Assembly (NCBI RefSeq): GCF_963681195.1
Contig: NZ_OY808998.1
Span: 1,178,001-1,242,000 of the forward strand
Length of the DNA: 64,000 nt
Origin: Vibrio sp. 16
Lineage (GTDB): Bacteria; Pseudomonadota; Gammaproteobacteria; Enterobacterales; Vibrionaceae
Reading direction: 5' to 3'
Part shown: positions 17,345 to 25,471 of the stretch, one piece after another
Layout: every line of letters starts with the position of its first letter
Numbering within the stretch: the first letter of the stretch is position 1
Made by a program: the position numbers and the translations under genes
Notes under the pieces: model-generated
What the model saw: the letters and a program-made list of their open reading frames with translations, nothing else
The model's database searches: none
What the model was told of the DNA's origin: nothing

Positions 17345-18559
17345 TTAGGCCGCTAAGCTAGCTTTGTCACTGGGTTGGTCCCATTTTAAGGAGCTAGTGA
17401 AGCAACGTGATGAGACGTGGGGGCAGAGTTGGAGTTCTTCGTTTAGCGAGGTAATCGAGTCCCAATCCGCTTTTTCGTAGGATTCAACCAGTCGCAAAAC
17501 CGTTCCGAGTACGCCTTTATGTTCGAGAATCGCTTCAGTAACAAGATCGCTGACTTTGACGGATTGAAAAATCGTGTCGTAACTCACTTTGAATATTGAA
17601 TCTAACAGCGAAAACAATCCCACTATATAAGCATCCGAACGAGCCAAATTGAGCTCTTTTGCAATGAGAGAGCAGAAATAGGCTCTCTGGATAGCCATAT
17701 GATAGATCGGCTTTGGCCCTGACTCACTGTCTGACGATAGGGCAACGAGGGAGACAAACAACCTGATTTTGTTTTCACCAAGATAGGCTAAGGCTTGTCT
17801 GAATGAGCGTATTGGAGCGCTGAGGTTTGATGAATTCACATAGCGAAACAACTTATAAGACAGCGCCACATCCGTCGCGAATAAGGCTTCCAATCGCTTG
17901 ATTTGAATTTCTTCCTTCGCCACTTCTTGGCACAGTTTGATCACTGACAACTGGGAAGCTGAGATCGCCTTCTGCTCAATAATTTCAGGTTTGGCAAAGT
18001 AGTAGCCTTGAAAGTAGTGAAATCCCAACTCTTTGCACTGCAAAAACTGCTCCCGAGTTTCGACTCGTTCAGCGACAAAGGAAATTCGTTCGCCAAGTTT
18101 TTTAATGAGATTTGCCGCTTTGTTGAGTGGTATGACACTGATATCAAACTTGATGATGTCGATAAAACGAAGGAAACGCTTCCATTCAGGGGTTGGGACA
18201 AAATCATCCAAAGCGATGGTATAGCCAAGGCTTTTCAAGTGTTTGATTGCCACCAGCAGTTCATCGGTCGGTTTACAGTCTTCGAGCACTTCGATCACGA
18301 TTTTCTCTTTTGGAAGCAGAGCAGGCACAAGTGTGACTAGGCTTTGGTAGGGGAAGTTGACGTAACCTACCTTGTCCTGAATGACATGTTCGTAGCTATC
18401 ACTTTTGAAGTACACATTTGAGAGCACTTTTGACGTGGCTCGCACTGGGTCAATGTCTGGAAATGCGTTGTTGAGTCCCTCTCTGAAAAGGAGTTCGTAG
18501 CCAATTAATTTTTCCTCTCTATCTAAAATTGGCTGTCTTGCGACAAATGACTTATCCAT
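17345..18559 (-). CDS. EAL-HDOD signalling protein, degenerate EAL
   Basis: 404 residues. Residues ~1-200 form an EAL-like domain opening FVARQPILDREEKLIGYELLFREG. The EAL motif is ELL and the DDFGTGYS loop is replaced by DDFVPTPEW, so phosphodiesterase activity is unlikely. Residues ~200-390 form an HDOD domain (LFATDVALSYKLFRYVNSS, IRSFRQALAYLGENKIRLFVSLV). Such proteins usually act as c-di-GMP-linked adaptors in motility or biofilm control. The 3' end faces the arfA terminator. The gene has its own AT-rich promoter region. Confidence 0.9.
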   Translation of the reverse strand: MDKSFVARQPILDREEKLIGYELLFREGLNNAFPDIDPVRATSKVLSNVYFKSDSYEHVIQDKVGYVNFPYQSLVTLVPALLPKEKIVIEVLEDCKPTDELLVAIKHLKSLGYTIALDDFVPTPEWKRFLRFIDIIKFDISVIPLNKAANLIKKLGERISFVAERVETREQFLQCKELGFHYFQGYYFAKPEIIEQKAISASQLSVIKLCQEVAKEEIQIKRLEALFATDVALSYKLFRYVNSSNLSAPIRSFRQALAYLGENKIRLFVSLVALSSDSESGPKPIYHMAIQRAYFCSLIAKELNLARSDAYIVGLFSLLDSIFKVSYDTIFQSVKVSDLVTEAILEHKGVLGTVLRLVESYEKADWDSITSLNEELQLCPHVSSRCFTSSLKWDQPSDKASLAA

Positions 18560-18716
18560 TGTGATTCTGTTACCTTTGGCATTATTAAATTGGCAATTTC
18601 AACTGATGATTTATAATTTTTATTGATATTTATAATTATTATCATCTGTTCAAATGATATTTTCACTCGAAAATTAACATTTGGTAACAGTTTTTCTTAG
18701 TATGCCTTGTTCAGTT

Positions 18717-18756
18717 TACCAACAACCTTCCGAGGTTGGGGCCTAGATAGTTGGTA
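18717..18756. repeat. Structured stem-loop between thrE-like and EAL-HDOD genes
   Basis: Outer arms TACCAAC (18717-18723) and GTTGGTA (18750-18756) enclose a second hairpin CAACCT-TCCG-AGGTTG (18723-18738). No U-tract follows on either strand, so it is not a plain terminator. It lies 157 bp upstream of the EAL-HDOD start. Confidence 0.5.
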
Positions 18757-18773
18757 GAGAGCGAGGAGTGAAT

Positions 18774-18870
18774 ATAGAGCGTTGCCGTATTAGCTAGTCT
18801 CGCAATAACGATCATTATGATCGATTACTGCGAGGCTTGGCTGTAAAGTCTAGCGCCTTTAACGCTCTAT
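18774..18870. repeat. Nested palindrome of about 97 bp at the 3' end of the exporter gene
   Basis: Three nested inverted repeats share one centre. ATAGAGCGTT (18774-18783) pairs with AACGCTCTAT (18861-18870). GCTAG (18793-18797) pairs with CTAGC (18850-18854). A 17-bp near-perfect hairpin opens with CTCGCA at 18799 and closes with TGCGAG at 18834. The right outer arm overlaps the last codons and stop of the exporter gene. It has no poly-T on either side. It could be a structured RNA, a degraded small repeat element, or an mRNA-stabilising structure. Confidence 0.6.
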
Positions 18871-20022
18871 TTTCGGGGAGTAGATGGAGTACGCGGTGAT
18901 TTGTCCTGCGACGATGGCTGAAAACATAAATAGGGCGGAGAGACCAATACTTGGGATCGGAAGAATGGATTGCTCAAACACCGACTGGCTCGCGCTAACC
19001 AATACACGGCTTCCCGGTACTAAAATGATGATACCTTGAACGATGTATATCGATCCGGTGAGATCGAGTTTTTTAGCTACCCAAGTACCATAAAGCGTAA
19101 TCAATACCGTAGTCACCCAAGTGCCAACGACCCAACCACTTTCAAAGCCTAAGTAAAACGGTCCCCACATCCCCAGCATCGCAACAGGTAGGCCGAGTAG
19201 AATGTCCTTTGGTCTGGCGTTAAAGATAATGCCCAATGAAATTGAGATAAGGAACAGGCCAAAAATATGCAATGCGGTAGGCACTTCATTGATGTAACTC
19301 AGCGGCTCTGCTTGTCCCCAAATAGATTCGCCAATATTCAACCCCATAACAATGCCAACAAACAGTTTTATCAAGGTTAATGCACTTTGACCGAGCAAAC
19401 TGGTCCCCGACACTAAGTCATTGAATGCAAGACACTCCAAAGAGTTGGCGATGGAAAGTCCCGGAACAAACAGGACGATCGCAGCGATGCAGAGTGCCCA
19501 AACAGGGATTTCAGCGCCGGTACTGGCGAAGAATGCAACCAATATGCCCGTCAATAAGGCAGCAATGAACTCAACGGCGATCGAGCGCCTAGCTTTGCAC
19601 ACTTGTTGTGCTGACCACACCATAAACCCCAAGAACACAGAAAGATATATCGCGTCCATGGTTGAGCCCACCAACATGAGATAGGCCGGTGGGATCCCCA
19701 TATTGGCGAGTGCAATAACCCATTTAGGATAACCAACCGGCTCTGGAACCGGCTCTTGGCTTGGTTGGTTAATGCGAATGATGGTGTTCGCCAACAAACT
19801 TAAGTTGATGGATGCAGGCTGATGTCGCTTCATGATGACGGCATTATTGTCATCAGGGAACTGATAGTTGACGGTAGTCGGGGTCGCTTGAATCATCACA
19901 TCGACACCATGTTTTCGTGCGTAAAACTGTGTGTATTTTTCCAGTTTGTAGGGCGCGCATCCACAACGATGGAGAGTATCGCCTATCTCGACGATTTTAC
20001 GGATTCTGTACTCTGAAGGCAT
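18859..20022 (-). CDS. Threonine/serine exporter family protein (ThrE-like)
   Basis: 387 residues, the fused full-length form. The N-terminal domain (IGDTLHRCGCAPYKLEKYTQFYA, residues ~12-35) is the soluble ThrE domain. About ten membrane helices follow, with FVPGLSIANSLECLAFNDLVSGTS as the conserved core and a second set from about residue 240. By family it exports Thr/Ser-type amino acids, but substrates are known for only a few members. The stop lies inside a large palindrome. The upstream 468-bp gap is shared with a divergent small membrane protein gene. Confidence 0.85.
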   Translation of the reverse strand: MPSEYRIRKIVEIGDTLHRCGCAPYKLEKYTQFYARKHGVDVMIQATPTTVNYQFPDDNNAVIMKRHQPASINLSLLANTIIRINQPSQEPVPEPVGYPKWVIALANMGIPPAYLMLVGSTMDAIYLSVFLGFMVWSAQQVCKARRSIAVEFIAALLTGILVAFFASTGAEIPVWALCIAAIVLFVPGLSIANSLECLAFNDLVSGTSLLGQSALTLIKLFVGIVMGLNIGESIWGQAEPLSYINEVPTALHIFGLFLISISLGIIFNARPKDILLGLPVAMLGMWGPFYLGFESGWVVGTWVTTVLITLYGTWVAKKLDLTGSIYIVQGIIILVPGSRVLVSASQSVFEQSILPIPSIGLSALFMFSAIVAGQITAYSIYSPKIER

Positions 20023-20490
20023 GGTATGTAGTACGTAAAAATATGTGACGCAAAGGTACCAGAGCTCTGTTTGCTAAACGAGTCAAAGGCGCGTGAACAG
20101 TGGCTAAGCTCACACTAAATAAATAGAACAATCAGTAAAGGAAGGGGGGGAATTTGAAATCTTAGGTTTCATTGTGTCTTCTGGCGGATTTACCCTCCAC
20201 TTTAAAAGGTTGTTTGTCACAAAAAACAAAAGTTTTAAAATATTTCAAATGTTATCTAACTGTAACATTTGAAAGCTGAACTCTGCGAAAAAATCGTAAA
20301 GTTAGAATCGGCAAAGGTTCTTATAAAACTGGATGTTAACAAAGGTTTTACATTTGTTGTTTGATTTAGTTTTGTACAAAAAAGATACAATTTGGCCCCT
20401 TGATCTTTTTCTTAGATGGGCGAAAATATACGCAAAATGAGTTTGCAAAAATGAAAGGAAGCTTTTTCTAGTTTAAAAGCGAGGTGTCGT
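20023..20490. other. 468-bp divergent intergenic region
   Basis: AT-rich. It contains a 12-bp perfect inverted repeat (see 20243) and, further right, a possible promoter for the 20491 gene (TTGATT near 20363 and TACAAT near 20387, spacing about 19). The 5' leader of that gene would be about 95 bases. I see no coding sequence in it. Confidence 0.5.
20243..20274. promoter_or_regulatory. 12-bp perfect inverted repeat, operator-like
   Basis: TTTCAAATGTTA-N8-TAACATTTGAAA. Related half-sites recur nearby to the right (ATGTTAAC and ACATTTGTTG near 20333-20360). Its position between divergent genes suggests a regulator site. The factor is unknown. Confidence 0.45.
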
Positions 20491-20847
20491 ATGAAGTTGT
20501 TTATCCTGTTTATCATTTCCGTGACTGCTGGTGTCGCATCTGCTGAACACCTTCATTCGTTTCTATTAGGCCTATACATTGCAACTCTTGCTGTTGGCGC
20601 GTGCTACTGGTTCGCATTCAGAAGCAGCCGCTTTCCTCAGTTAGCACTTGTATTACTGATCTGTGGCTTCCTAGCCAAAATATCAATCACGGTTGGTGGC
20701 GTGGTTTGGGGCTTTAGCCAAGGGCTTGTAACGTCTCCGTTTGTGTTCTCGCTGTCGTACTTGTTCTTCTCAATTGTGGCGACTTACTTGTGGTTCAAAG
20801 TGAAAGACCGCGCAGTGAACAAGAGCTTGAAAGCAAAAGCCGCTTAA
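20491..20847 (+). CDS. Small integral membrane protein, 118 residues
   Basis: Four hydrophobic segments are visible: ~3-17, ~25-43, ~50-72 and ~80-102. A lysine-rich cytoplasmic tail follows (KVKDRAVNKSLKAKAA). The first segment could be read as a signal peptide (VTAGVASA), but the topology fits a four-helix inner-membrane protein equally well. No family recognised. GAGGTGTC precedes the ATG. It is closed by a strong terminator. Confidence 0.75.
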   Translation: MKLFILFIISVTAGVASAEHLHSFLLGLYIATLAVGACYWFAFRSSRFPQLALVLLICGFLAKISITVGGVVWGFSQGLVTSPFVFSLSYLFFSIVATYLWFKVKDRAVNKSLKAKAA

Positions 20848-20872
20848 TCAGTTTGTTGTAAGTAAAAACTGA

Positions 20873-20902
20873 AAGCCAGCGCTTAGGTCGCTGGCTTTTT
20901 TG
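20873..20902 (+). terminator. Intrinsic terminator
   Basis: AAGCCAGCG-CTTAGGT-CGCTGGCTT followed by TTTT, 25 bp after the stop of the small membrane protein gene. Confidence 0.9.
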
Positions 20903-21045
20903 TGCCCAAAATTGGGTTCGATTTCGCAATAATTTCGATAAATCGCGATTAAAGGTAACGATTGATTACAAAGCTGCTGCGTGCATGACCACGTTGTTTA
21001 TACTCAAACCGTTCCCTAATTTCATTTGGATTATAGAGCGTCACT

Positions 21046-22203
21046 ATGAGAAAAACGTTTTTCACTTCCACACTCGTCTCTTTGTTTTCTTTTAGCGTTG
21101 TAGCTGCTCCCACCATCATCCCTGATCCTCCAGTGATCGGCGCGAAGGGCTATATCTTATTGGACTATCACACTGGCGCCGTTCTGGTTGAAAAAAATGC
21201 GGATGCTCAGCTTAACCCTGCGAGTCTCACCAAGTTGATGACGGCTTATGTTGCAGGGCAAGAAATTCGAAATGGCAATATTTCATTAGAAGACCAAGTC
21301 ACGATCAGCCAACGCGCTTGGGCGAAAAACTTTCCTGATTCGTCAAAGATGTTTATTGAAGTCGGTACTGAAGTCTCGTTGCACGATTTGTATCGTGGTT
21401 TGATTGTTCAATCGGGGAACGATGCAAGTGTTGCCATCGCAGAGCATGTCGCTGGCAGCGAAGGGGCTTTTGTCAGTCTGATGAATAGCTGGGCGACTAA
21501 GCTAGGGCTTGCAAATACCTCGTTTTCAAATCCGCATGGCCTCGACAGTGATGAACTGTATTCCACGCCGCATGATATCGCTAAGCTAAGCCAAGCAATC
21601 ATCCGAGATTTACCATCAATTTATCCCCTCTACAGTGAGCGTGCCTTTACTTATAACGGCATTACCCAATACAACCGAAACGGCTTGCTCCGAGACCGCA
21701 GTTTGAACGTTGACGGAATGAAAACCGGATACACCAGCGGCGCAGGTTATAGCTTAGCGACTTCTGCGACGAGCGGTAATATGCGATTAATCAGTGTTGT
21801 TATGGGGTCAAACAGTACGAAAAGCCGAGAGTCGGAAAGTAAGCAGCTACTTAGCTATGGGTTCCGATTCTTTGATACCGTTTCTCCTGCAAAGGCGGGG
21901 GAATCATTAAGTGAAGTGAAAGTGTGGATGGGAGACAAAGACTCACTTAACGTTGGAGTGAGCCAGGACAGCTACTTGACGCTTAACAAAGCCGATGCGG
22001 CAAAGCTATCCGCGGAAATCGAAACTAACGGTGAGCTTACTGCTCCTATCTCACAAGGAGACAAAGTAGGTTATGTGATTTATAACGTCGAAGGGCAAGA
22101 AGTTGCGCGAGCGGACTTAGTGGCCTTAGAAGATGTTGAGCAAGGAAGCCTGTTTAAACGTTTGATGGACTGGATAAAGCGAACTATCTCAAGCTTCTTT
22201 TAG
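21046..22203 (+). CDS. dacA: D-alanyl-D-alanine carboxypeptidase (PBP5 family)
   Basis: 385 residues. A signal peptide ends near residue 20 (SFSVVA-APTII). The penicillin-binding motifs are complete: S60-L-T-K, S123-G-N and K226-T-G. A C-terminal beta domain (~270-355) and an amphipathic anchor helix (LFKRLMDWIKRTISSFF) complete the PBP5 plan. It trims the terminal D-Ala of peptidoglycan stem peptides in the periplasm. Vibrios often carry two such genes, and this may be the second (DacA-2 type); I cannot see the other copy. Confidence 0.93.
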   Translation: MRKTFFTSTLVSLFSFSVVAAPTIIPDPPVIGAKGYILLDYHTGAVLVEKNADAQLNPASLTKLMTAYVAGQEIRNGNISLEDQVTISQRAWAKNFPDSSKMFIEVGTEVSLHDLYRGLIVQSGNDASVAIAEHVAGSEGAFVSLMNSWATKLGLANTSFSNPHGLDSDELYSTPHDIAKLSQAIIRDLPSIYPLYSERAFTYNGITQYNRNGLLRDRSLNVDGMKTGYTSGAGYSLATSATSGNMRLISVVMGSNSTKSRESESKQLLSYGFRFFDTVSPAKAGESLSEVKVWMGDKDSLNVGVSQDSYLTLNKADAAKLSAEIETNGELTAPISQGDKVGYVIYNVEGQEVARADLVALEDVEQGSLFKRLMDWIKRTISSFF

Positions 22204-22224
22204 CTGAGATAGCCCTGACGTTGT

Positions 22225-22256
22225 AATCAGCGAGTCAATAGACTCGCTGATTCTTA
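22225..22256. terminator. Bidirectional intrinsic terminator
   Basis: AATCAGCGAGTC-AATA-GACTCGCTGATT is a perfect 12-bp stem between the carboxypeptidase gene and the convergent outer-membrane protein gene. Confidence 0.8.
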
Positions 22257-22257
22257 A

Positions 22258-22863
22258 TTAGAATTTGTAAGTTGAACCAATGTAGAACGAACCTACAAAC
22301 TGGCTGTAGTCTTCAAGGCCAACGTCCATTACGTAGAAATCCGCTTCGTAACCTGCGCGAATAGCGAAGCCGTTAAATGACGCTGGAGCGTATTCAATAC
22401 CCAAACCTGAACGTACTGCACCGCCATTGTCGTCAAAATCCCAACCTTGTGCTGCGCCTGCGCCAGTCTCTTTGTAGTTAATTGAACCTAGGCCAATAGT
22501 ACCGAAAGGACGTAGACCGTTGTCAAATGTGTAACCTAGGTTAGCGGCTACAGTGAAGCTGCTGTGCTCAAGTTTGCCCAGTTTAGAGCCAGATAGCTTA
22601 ACATCAGTATCACCGTAGTTTGTGTATTGTGCTTCGATACCAACGATACGGTTAATTTGGTAACCAGCGATTAGCTTAACTGAAGTACCACTTGAGTCGG
22701 TAGACAGGTGACCTTGGCTACCTAACGCGTAGTTTGCATCGCTCACTAGGCCGCCGTCTTCAAAATTTGTGCTACCAAGACCTGCACCAAGGTAAAAGCC
22801 ATCGAAATCTTGTGCTGAAGCAAAGCTTGAAACTAGTGCAGTAAGCAGCAGAACTTTTTTCAT
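22258..22863 (-). CDS. Outer-membrane beta-barrel protein (tandem paralogue A)
   Basis: 201 residues from ATG 22863 (MKKVLLLTALVSSFASA, cleavage before QDF). An in-frame ATG five codons upstream is also possible. The mature protein is an eight-strand OmpA/OmpX-like porin-fold: FDGFYLGAGLGS, VKLIAGYQINRIVGIEAQYTNYG, AANLGYTFDNGLRPFGTIGLGS. It ends with the outer-membrane insertion signal TYKF. It is a duplicate of the gene at 23212 with similar promoter and terminator. Function unknown. Confidence 0.85.
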   Translation of the reverse strand: MKKVLLLTALVSSFASAQDFDGFYLGAGLGSTNFEDGGLVSDANYALGSQGHLSTDSSGTSVKLIAGYQINRIVGIEAQYTNYGDTDVKLSGSKLGKLEHSSFTVAANLGYTFDNGLRPFGTIGLGSINYKETGAGAAQGWDFDDNGGAVRSGLGIEYAPASFNGFAIRAGYEADFYVMDVGLEDYSQFVGSFYIGSTYKF

Positions 22864-22930
22864 GTTGTGTTTTCTCATTAATATTCGAACGGAAAAATTG
22901 AGCTGCAAACCTTATTCAGTTTTCATTCAA

Positions 22931-22967
22931 GTAACTAAACCGAAACCAAATAAAAAACACATTTATG
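22931..22967 (-). promoter_or_regulatory. Conserved bipartite upstream motif, copy A
   Basis: Plus-strand GTAACTAAACCGAAA (22931-22945) and ACATTTAT (22959-22966). The same two blocks recur upstream of the paralogue with exactly the same 28-bp offset, 68-69 bp from each ATG. Likely a shared regulator or promoter. Confidence 0.55.
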
Positions 22968-23175
22968 TTTTATTCAGTTGTGAGTGGATTGCACTATGGT
23001 TGTGATTAAGCTTCTGATAGTTAAGAGTTTAAATTGTTGGTAACTGTTTCTGTTGACACAAAATTTATAAAAAGTTGTTGGGCTCTTTGTTTTTGAGGTT
23101 TGGAGAGCAAGTCTTTTTTCAACAGATAGATAGTGGTGGTTGTCATGGAAAGTAAAGCTTTGACTAAGAGTGATC

Positions 23176-23201
23176 AAAGCGAGTAGTCAATACTACTCGC
23201 A
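23176..23201 (-). terminator. Intrinsic terminator of outer-membrane gene B
   Basis: Minus-strand GCGAGTAGT-ATTG-ACTACTCGC followed by TTTGATC, 11 bp past the stop codon. The stem resembles that of paralogue A. Confidence 0.7.
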
Positions 23202-23211
23202 TCGACTTAAG

Positions 23212-23802
23212 TTAGAACTTATAAGTTGTGCCTAAATACCAAGAGCCCATAGATTGGTCGTAATCGCGGTTGGCCCACTTATCCTCTAATACAAAGTAGT
23301 CAGCTTCATAGCTTGCTCGTATCGTAAAGCCCTTAACTACATAAGGTGTATATTCTAGACCAGCACCTAACCGAACAGTGCTACCAGATTCATCTCTTGA
23401 TTCTTGAGGGTAGATTCTGTTCTTAAGTGTGTATTCAATAGAGCCTATACCCAGTGTCGCGAATGGGCGCACGCCATTGTCGAATGAATGACCAAGGCTT
23501 GCGCTAATAGTAAAGGAACGATGTTTGATATCGGCTGCTTTTTGCTCGGCTATTTGAACGCTTGTTTCACCGTATCTAGTGTATTGAGCTTCTACACCTA
23601 AAACGCGGTTGATCTGATAGCCTGCGATTAACTTGACTGTACTTCCCTTTGTATCAGTGGAGAGGGGGAGCTCATCATCGTTGAAGACGCCTCCGTCATC
23701 AAAGTCCGTACTACCAAGACCAGCACCTAAGTAAAACCCATCAAAACCATGTGCTGAAGCAAAGCCAGAAAACAAGGCGGTAAGTAAGAGAGCTTTTCCC
23801 AT
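23212..23802 (-). CDS. Outer-membrane beta-barrel protein (tandem paralogue B)
   Basis: 196 residues from ATG 23802, or five more from the ATG at 23817. Signal peptide MGKALLLTALFSGFASA, cleavage before HGF. The mature part repeats the layout of paralogue A: FDGFYLGAGLGSTDFDDGG, VKLIAGYQINRVLGVEAQYTRYGE, SFDNGVRPFATLGIGS, end TYKF. The loops differ most, as expected of surface-exposed regions after duplication. Each copy has its own conserved upstream motif. It is divergent from the ToxR-like regulator gene, a plausible controller. Confidence 0.85.
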   Translation of the reverse strand: MGKALLLTALFSGFASAHGFDGFYLGAGLGSTDFDDGGVFNDDELPLSTDTKGSTVKLIAGYQINRVLGVEAQYTRYGETSVQIAEQKAADIKHRSFTISASLGHSFDNGVRPFATLGIGSIEYTLKNRIYPQESRDESGSTVRLGAGLEYTPYVVKGFTIRASYEADYFVLEDKWANRDYDQSMGSWYLGTTYKF

Positions 23803-23870
23803 TTTGTAATTTCTCATTTAGTCAGTGAACGAATGAATTTGGCCGCGCACTTTACAAATTTGTGATCTCG

Positions 23871-23907
23871 GTAACTAAACTGAAAGCACACGAAATCGAC
23901 ATTTATA
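23871..23907 (-). promoter_or_regulatory. Conserved bipartite upstream motif, copy B
   Basis: Plus-strand GTAACTAAACTGAAA (23871-23885) and ACATTTAT (23899-23906), same spacing as copy A at 22931. The surrounding sequence differs, so the blocks appear to be conserved for function. Confidence 0.55.
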
Positions 23908-24134
23908 TTTTGTCTCAATAGTGAGAAATTACTTGGTTTTGATTGGCTGTGTTCGCTATTTTACTGTTAAGTAAAGGTTTATTTTTAAATAACCATTTCT
24001 GTGGATTGTTGATTTATAAAAACTTATCGGTAGACTGTCGCTTTCTCAAAATTTGGACCGGAGTACCTCTTCGTAGGCTATCTCTACTTTTCAGCTCATG
24101 TTTTCTGAGCTAGATAAGTTGCCCTCTAAACAAA

Positions 24135-24977
24135 TTGAATGAAGTAATGCAAGCGATTCAGTTTTCGAACTTAACTTTAGAATGTGCAACAAGGACGTTA
24201 CGCAATCAAAATGGTAATAAAATAGTATTACGACCTCTACCTTATGAGGTCCTGCTGCTGTTACTGCAAGCCAAAGAACCCGTCTCACGGGAAGAACTTT
24301 TTGCCCAGTGTTGGGAAGGTACGATTGTCACCGATCAGGCTTTGACGAATGTTATTTGTGGCCTGCGTAGGAATTTATTGTCTCTTAAAGCGAAAGGGAC
24401 TGAGATTACGACGATTAGCAAAGTAGGTTACTACTTACAAACTGATGCTATCGATATTCAATGCTTGGATGAACGCGTAGAAGATTCTCTAAACATAGAA
24501 GAGACTACAGATATAAAATCAAAGGCCTCTTCATTGCCATTTTGGAAGCAAAAGGTGATACAACCTTACATTTTAGGGGCTGTGTTTATGCTGACGACGC
24601 TGGTGACTTTGCTGTTACTCTTTTACTCTAAACCTTTGGTCACCAAGCCTTCTTACATTAAAAAACATAACTATGAGCATTTCTCAAATGGTGACACAAA
24701 CTACTACCTCCATGATATGACAGATGGATTTATCGGTGTGTTTGAGTTAAAGCAACAACTAGCAGCCTTGGTACCTACTATATGTGGTGCTGATGTTTAT
24801 ATAAGGCTATACCCTTCGCTCTATGAGCCAGACCAAGTCACATTGACGGTTTGGCTACAGCAAGCCACAGGCAAGCGTAATCACATGTTCCACTTCTTCC
24901 ATGTCGATAAGCATCAACTGGCGAGAAACATCGCAGGCTCTTTGGATAACAAGGAGGTTAGATGCGAGTTGCATTAA
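24135..24977 (+). CDS. ToxR/VtrA-like transmembrane transcriptional regulator
   Basis: 280 residues. Residues ~7-110 form an OmpR/ToxR-type winged helix (VLRPLPYEVLLLLLQAKEPVSREELFAQCWEG, ALTNVICGLRRNLLSL, ISKVGYYLQ). A single membrane helix lies at ~145-168. The periplasmic domain has two cysteines, C217 and C277, that could form a disulfide as in ToxR. There is no phospho-acceptor domain. It is followed by an overlapping partner gene, the ToxRS / VtrAC layout. An ATG four codons in is an alternative start. The divergent outer-membrane genes are likely targets, by position. Confidence 0.85.
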   Translation: MNEVMQAIQFSNLTLECATRTLRNQNGNKIVLRPLPYEVLLLLLQAKEPVSREELFAQCWEGTIVTDQALTNVICGLRRNLLSLKAKGTEITTISKVGYYLQTDAIDIQCLDERVEDSLNIEETTDIKSKASSLPFWKQKVIQPYILGAVFMLTTLVTLLLLFYSKPLVTKPSYIKKHNYEHFSNGDTNYYLHDMTDGFIGVFELKQQLAALVPTICGADVYIRLYPSLYEPDQVTLTVWLQQATGKRNHMFHFFHVDKHQLARNIAGSLDNKEVRCELH

Positions 24978-25441
24978 CTCTTTTGTTTGGTGTTTTAACG
25001 GGGTTTGGTCTTTATTACTACTCTTTGAGTGATGTTGAATTTAGCGGCACGCGTTGGCATTGCTCGGAAACCAAAGCAGGCTTCAGCTCTGAAGCATACA
25101 AGCAGTATGCGAAGGTGGACGAACTTACCACCATGTATTTCCCAACCAACAATAGCGTGCTCTATTACCAATCAGGGGCTTTGCATCATAAGTCTGGGCT
25201 AGTTGAACCTTATGAGGTTGTTTTAATGGCCAACAACAAAGTGACGGGGCAAAGAATGGAGCAGAGGTTTACGGGGGTGGACTGGAATCTAAAACCAGAG
25301 CAGTCGCCGACATTTGTTCGAGATAAAAACAGTCTAACGAGCTTCGAATCTGACTTACATATCTATATCGAAGGTAAGAAACTGTTCTTCTATGGTAAAA
25401 GCGGAAGCGAAGACCTCAATATCGCGTGCCATCAGATCTAA
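24962..25441 (+). CDS. ToxS/VtrC-like membrane partner of the regulator
   Basis: 159 residues with one N-terminal membrane segment (VALTLLFGVLTGFGLYYYSL, ~3-22) and a periplasmic domain bearing two cysteines (C34 and C156). It begins inside the regulator gene with a 16-base overlap and a strong AAGGAGG ribosome site. Size, topology and overlap match VtrC and ToxS, which bind and stabilise the periplasmic domain of their regulator. VtrA/VtrC of V. parahaemolyticus sense bile salts. I cannot say whether this pair does. Confidence 0.7.
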   Translation: MRVALTLLFGVLTGFGLYYYSLSDVEFSGTRWHCSETKAGFSSEAYKQYAKVDELTTMYFPTNNSVLYYQSGALHHKSGLVEPYEVVLMANNKVTGQRMEQRFTGVDWNLKPEQSPTFVRDKNSLTSFESDLHIYIEGKKLFFYGKSGSEDLNIACHQI

Positions 25442-25442
25442 A

Positions 25443-25464
25443 AAGGGGCGACGTCGCCCCTTGT
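25443..25464. terminator. Bidirectional palindromic terminator
   Basis: AAGGGGCGAC-GTCGCCCCTT is a perfect 20-bp palindrome just after the stop of the ToxS/VtrC-like gene and just beyond the end of gbpA on the other strand. Confidence 0.7.
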
Positions 25465-25471
25465 AACATGG

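Noticed and set aside
18774..18870. Nested palindrome read as an integron attC site (VCR-like)
   Set aside because: The ends lack the RYYYAAC and GTTRRRY core sites, no cassette array is present and flanking genes are ordinary chromosomal genes.
24135..25441. Evidence for a type III secretion island near the VtrA/VtrC-like pair
   Set aside because: No secretion, effector or chaperone genes are seen on either side; only the general regulator architecture is shared.
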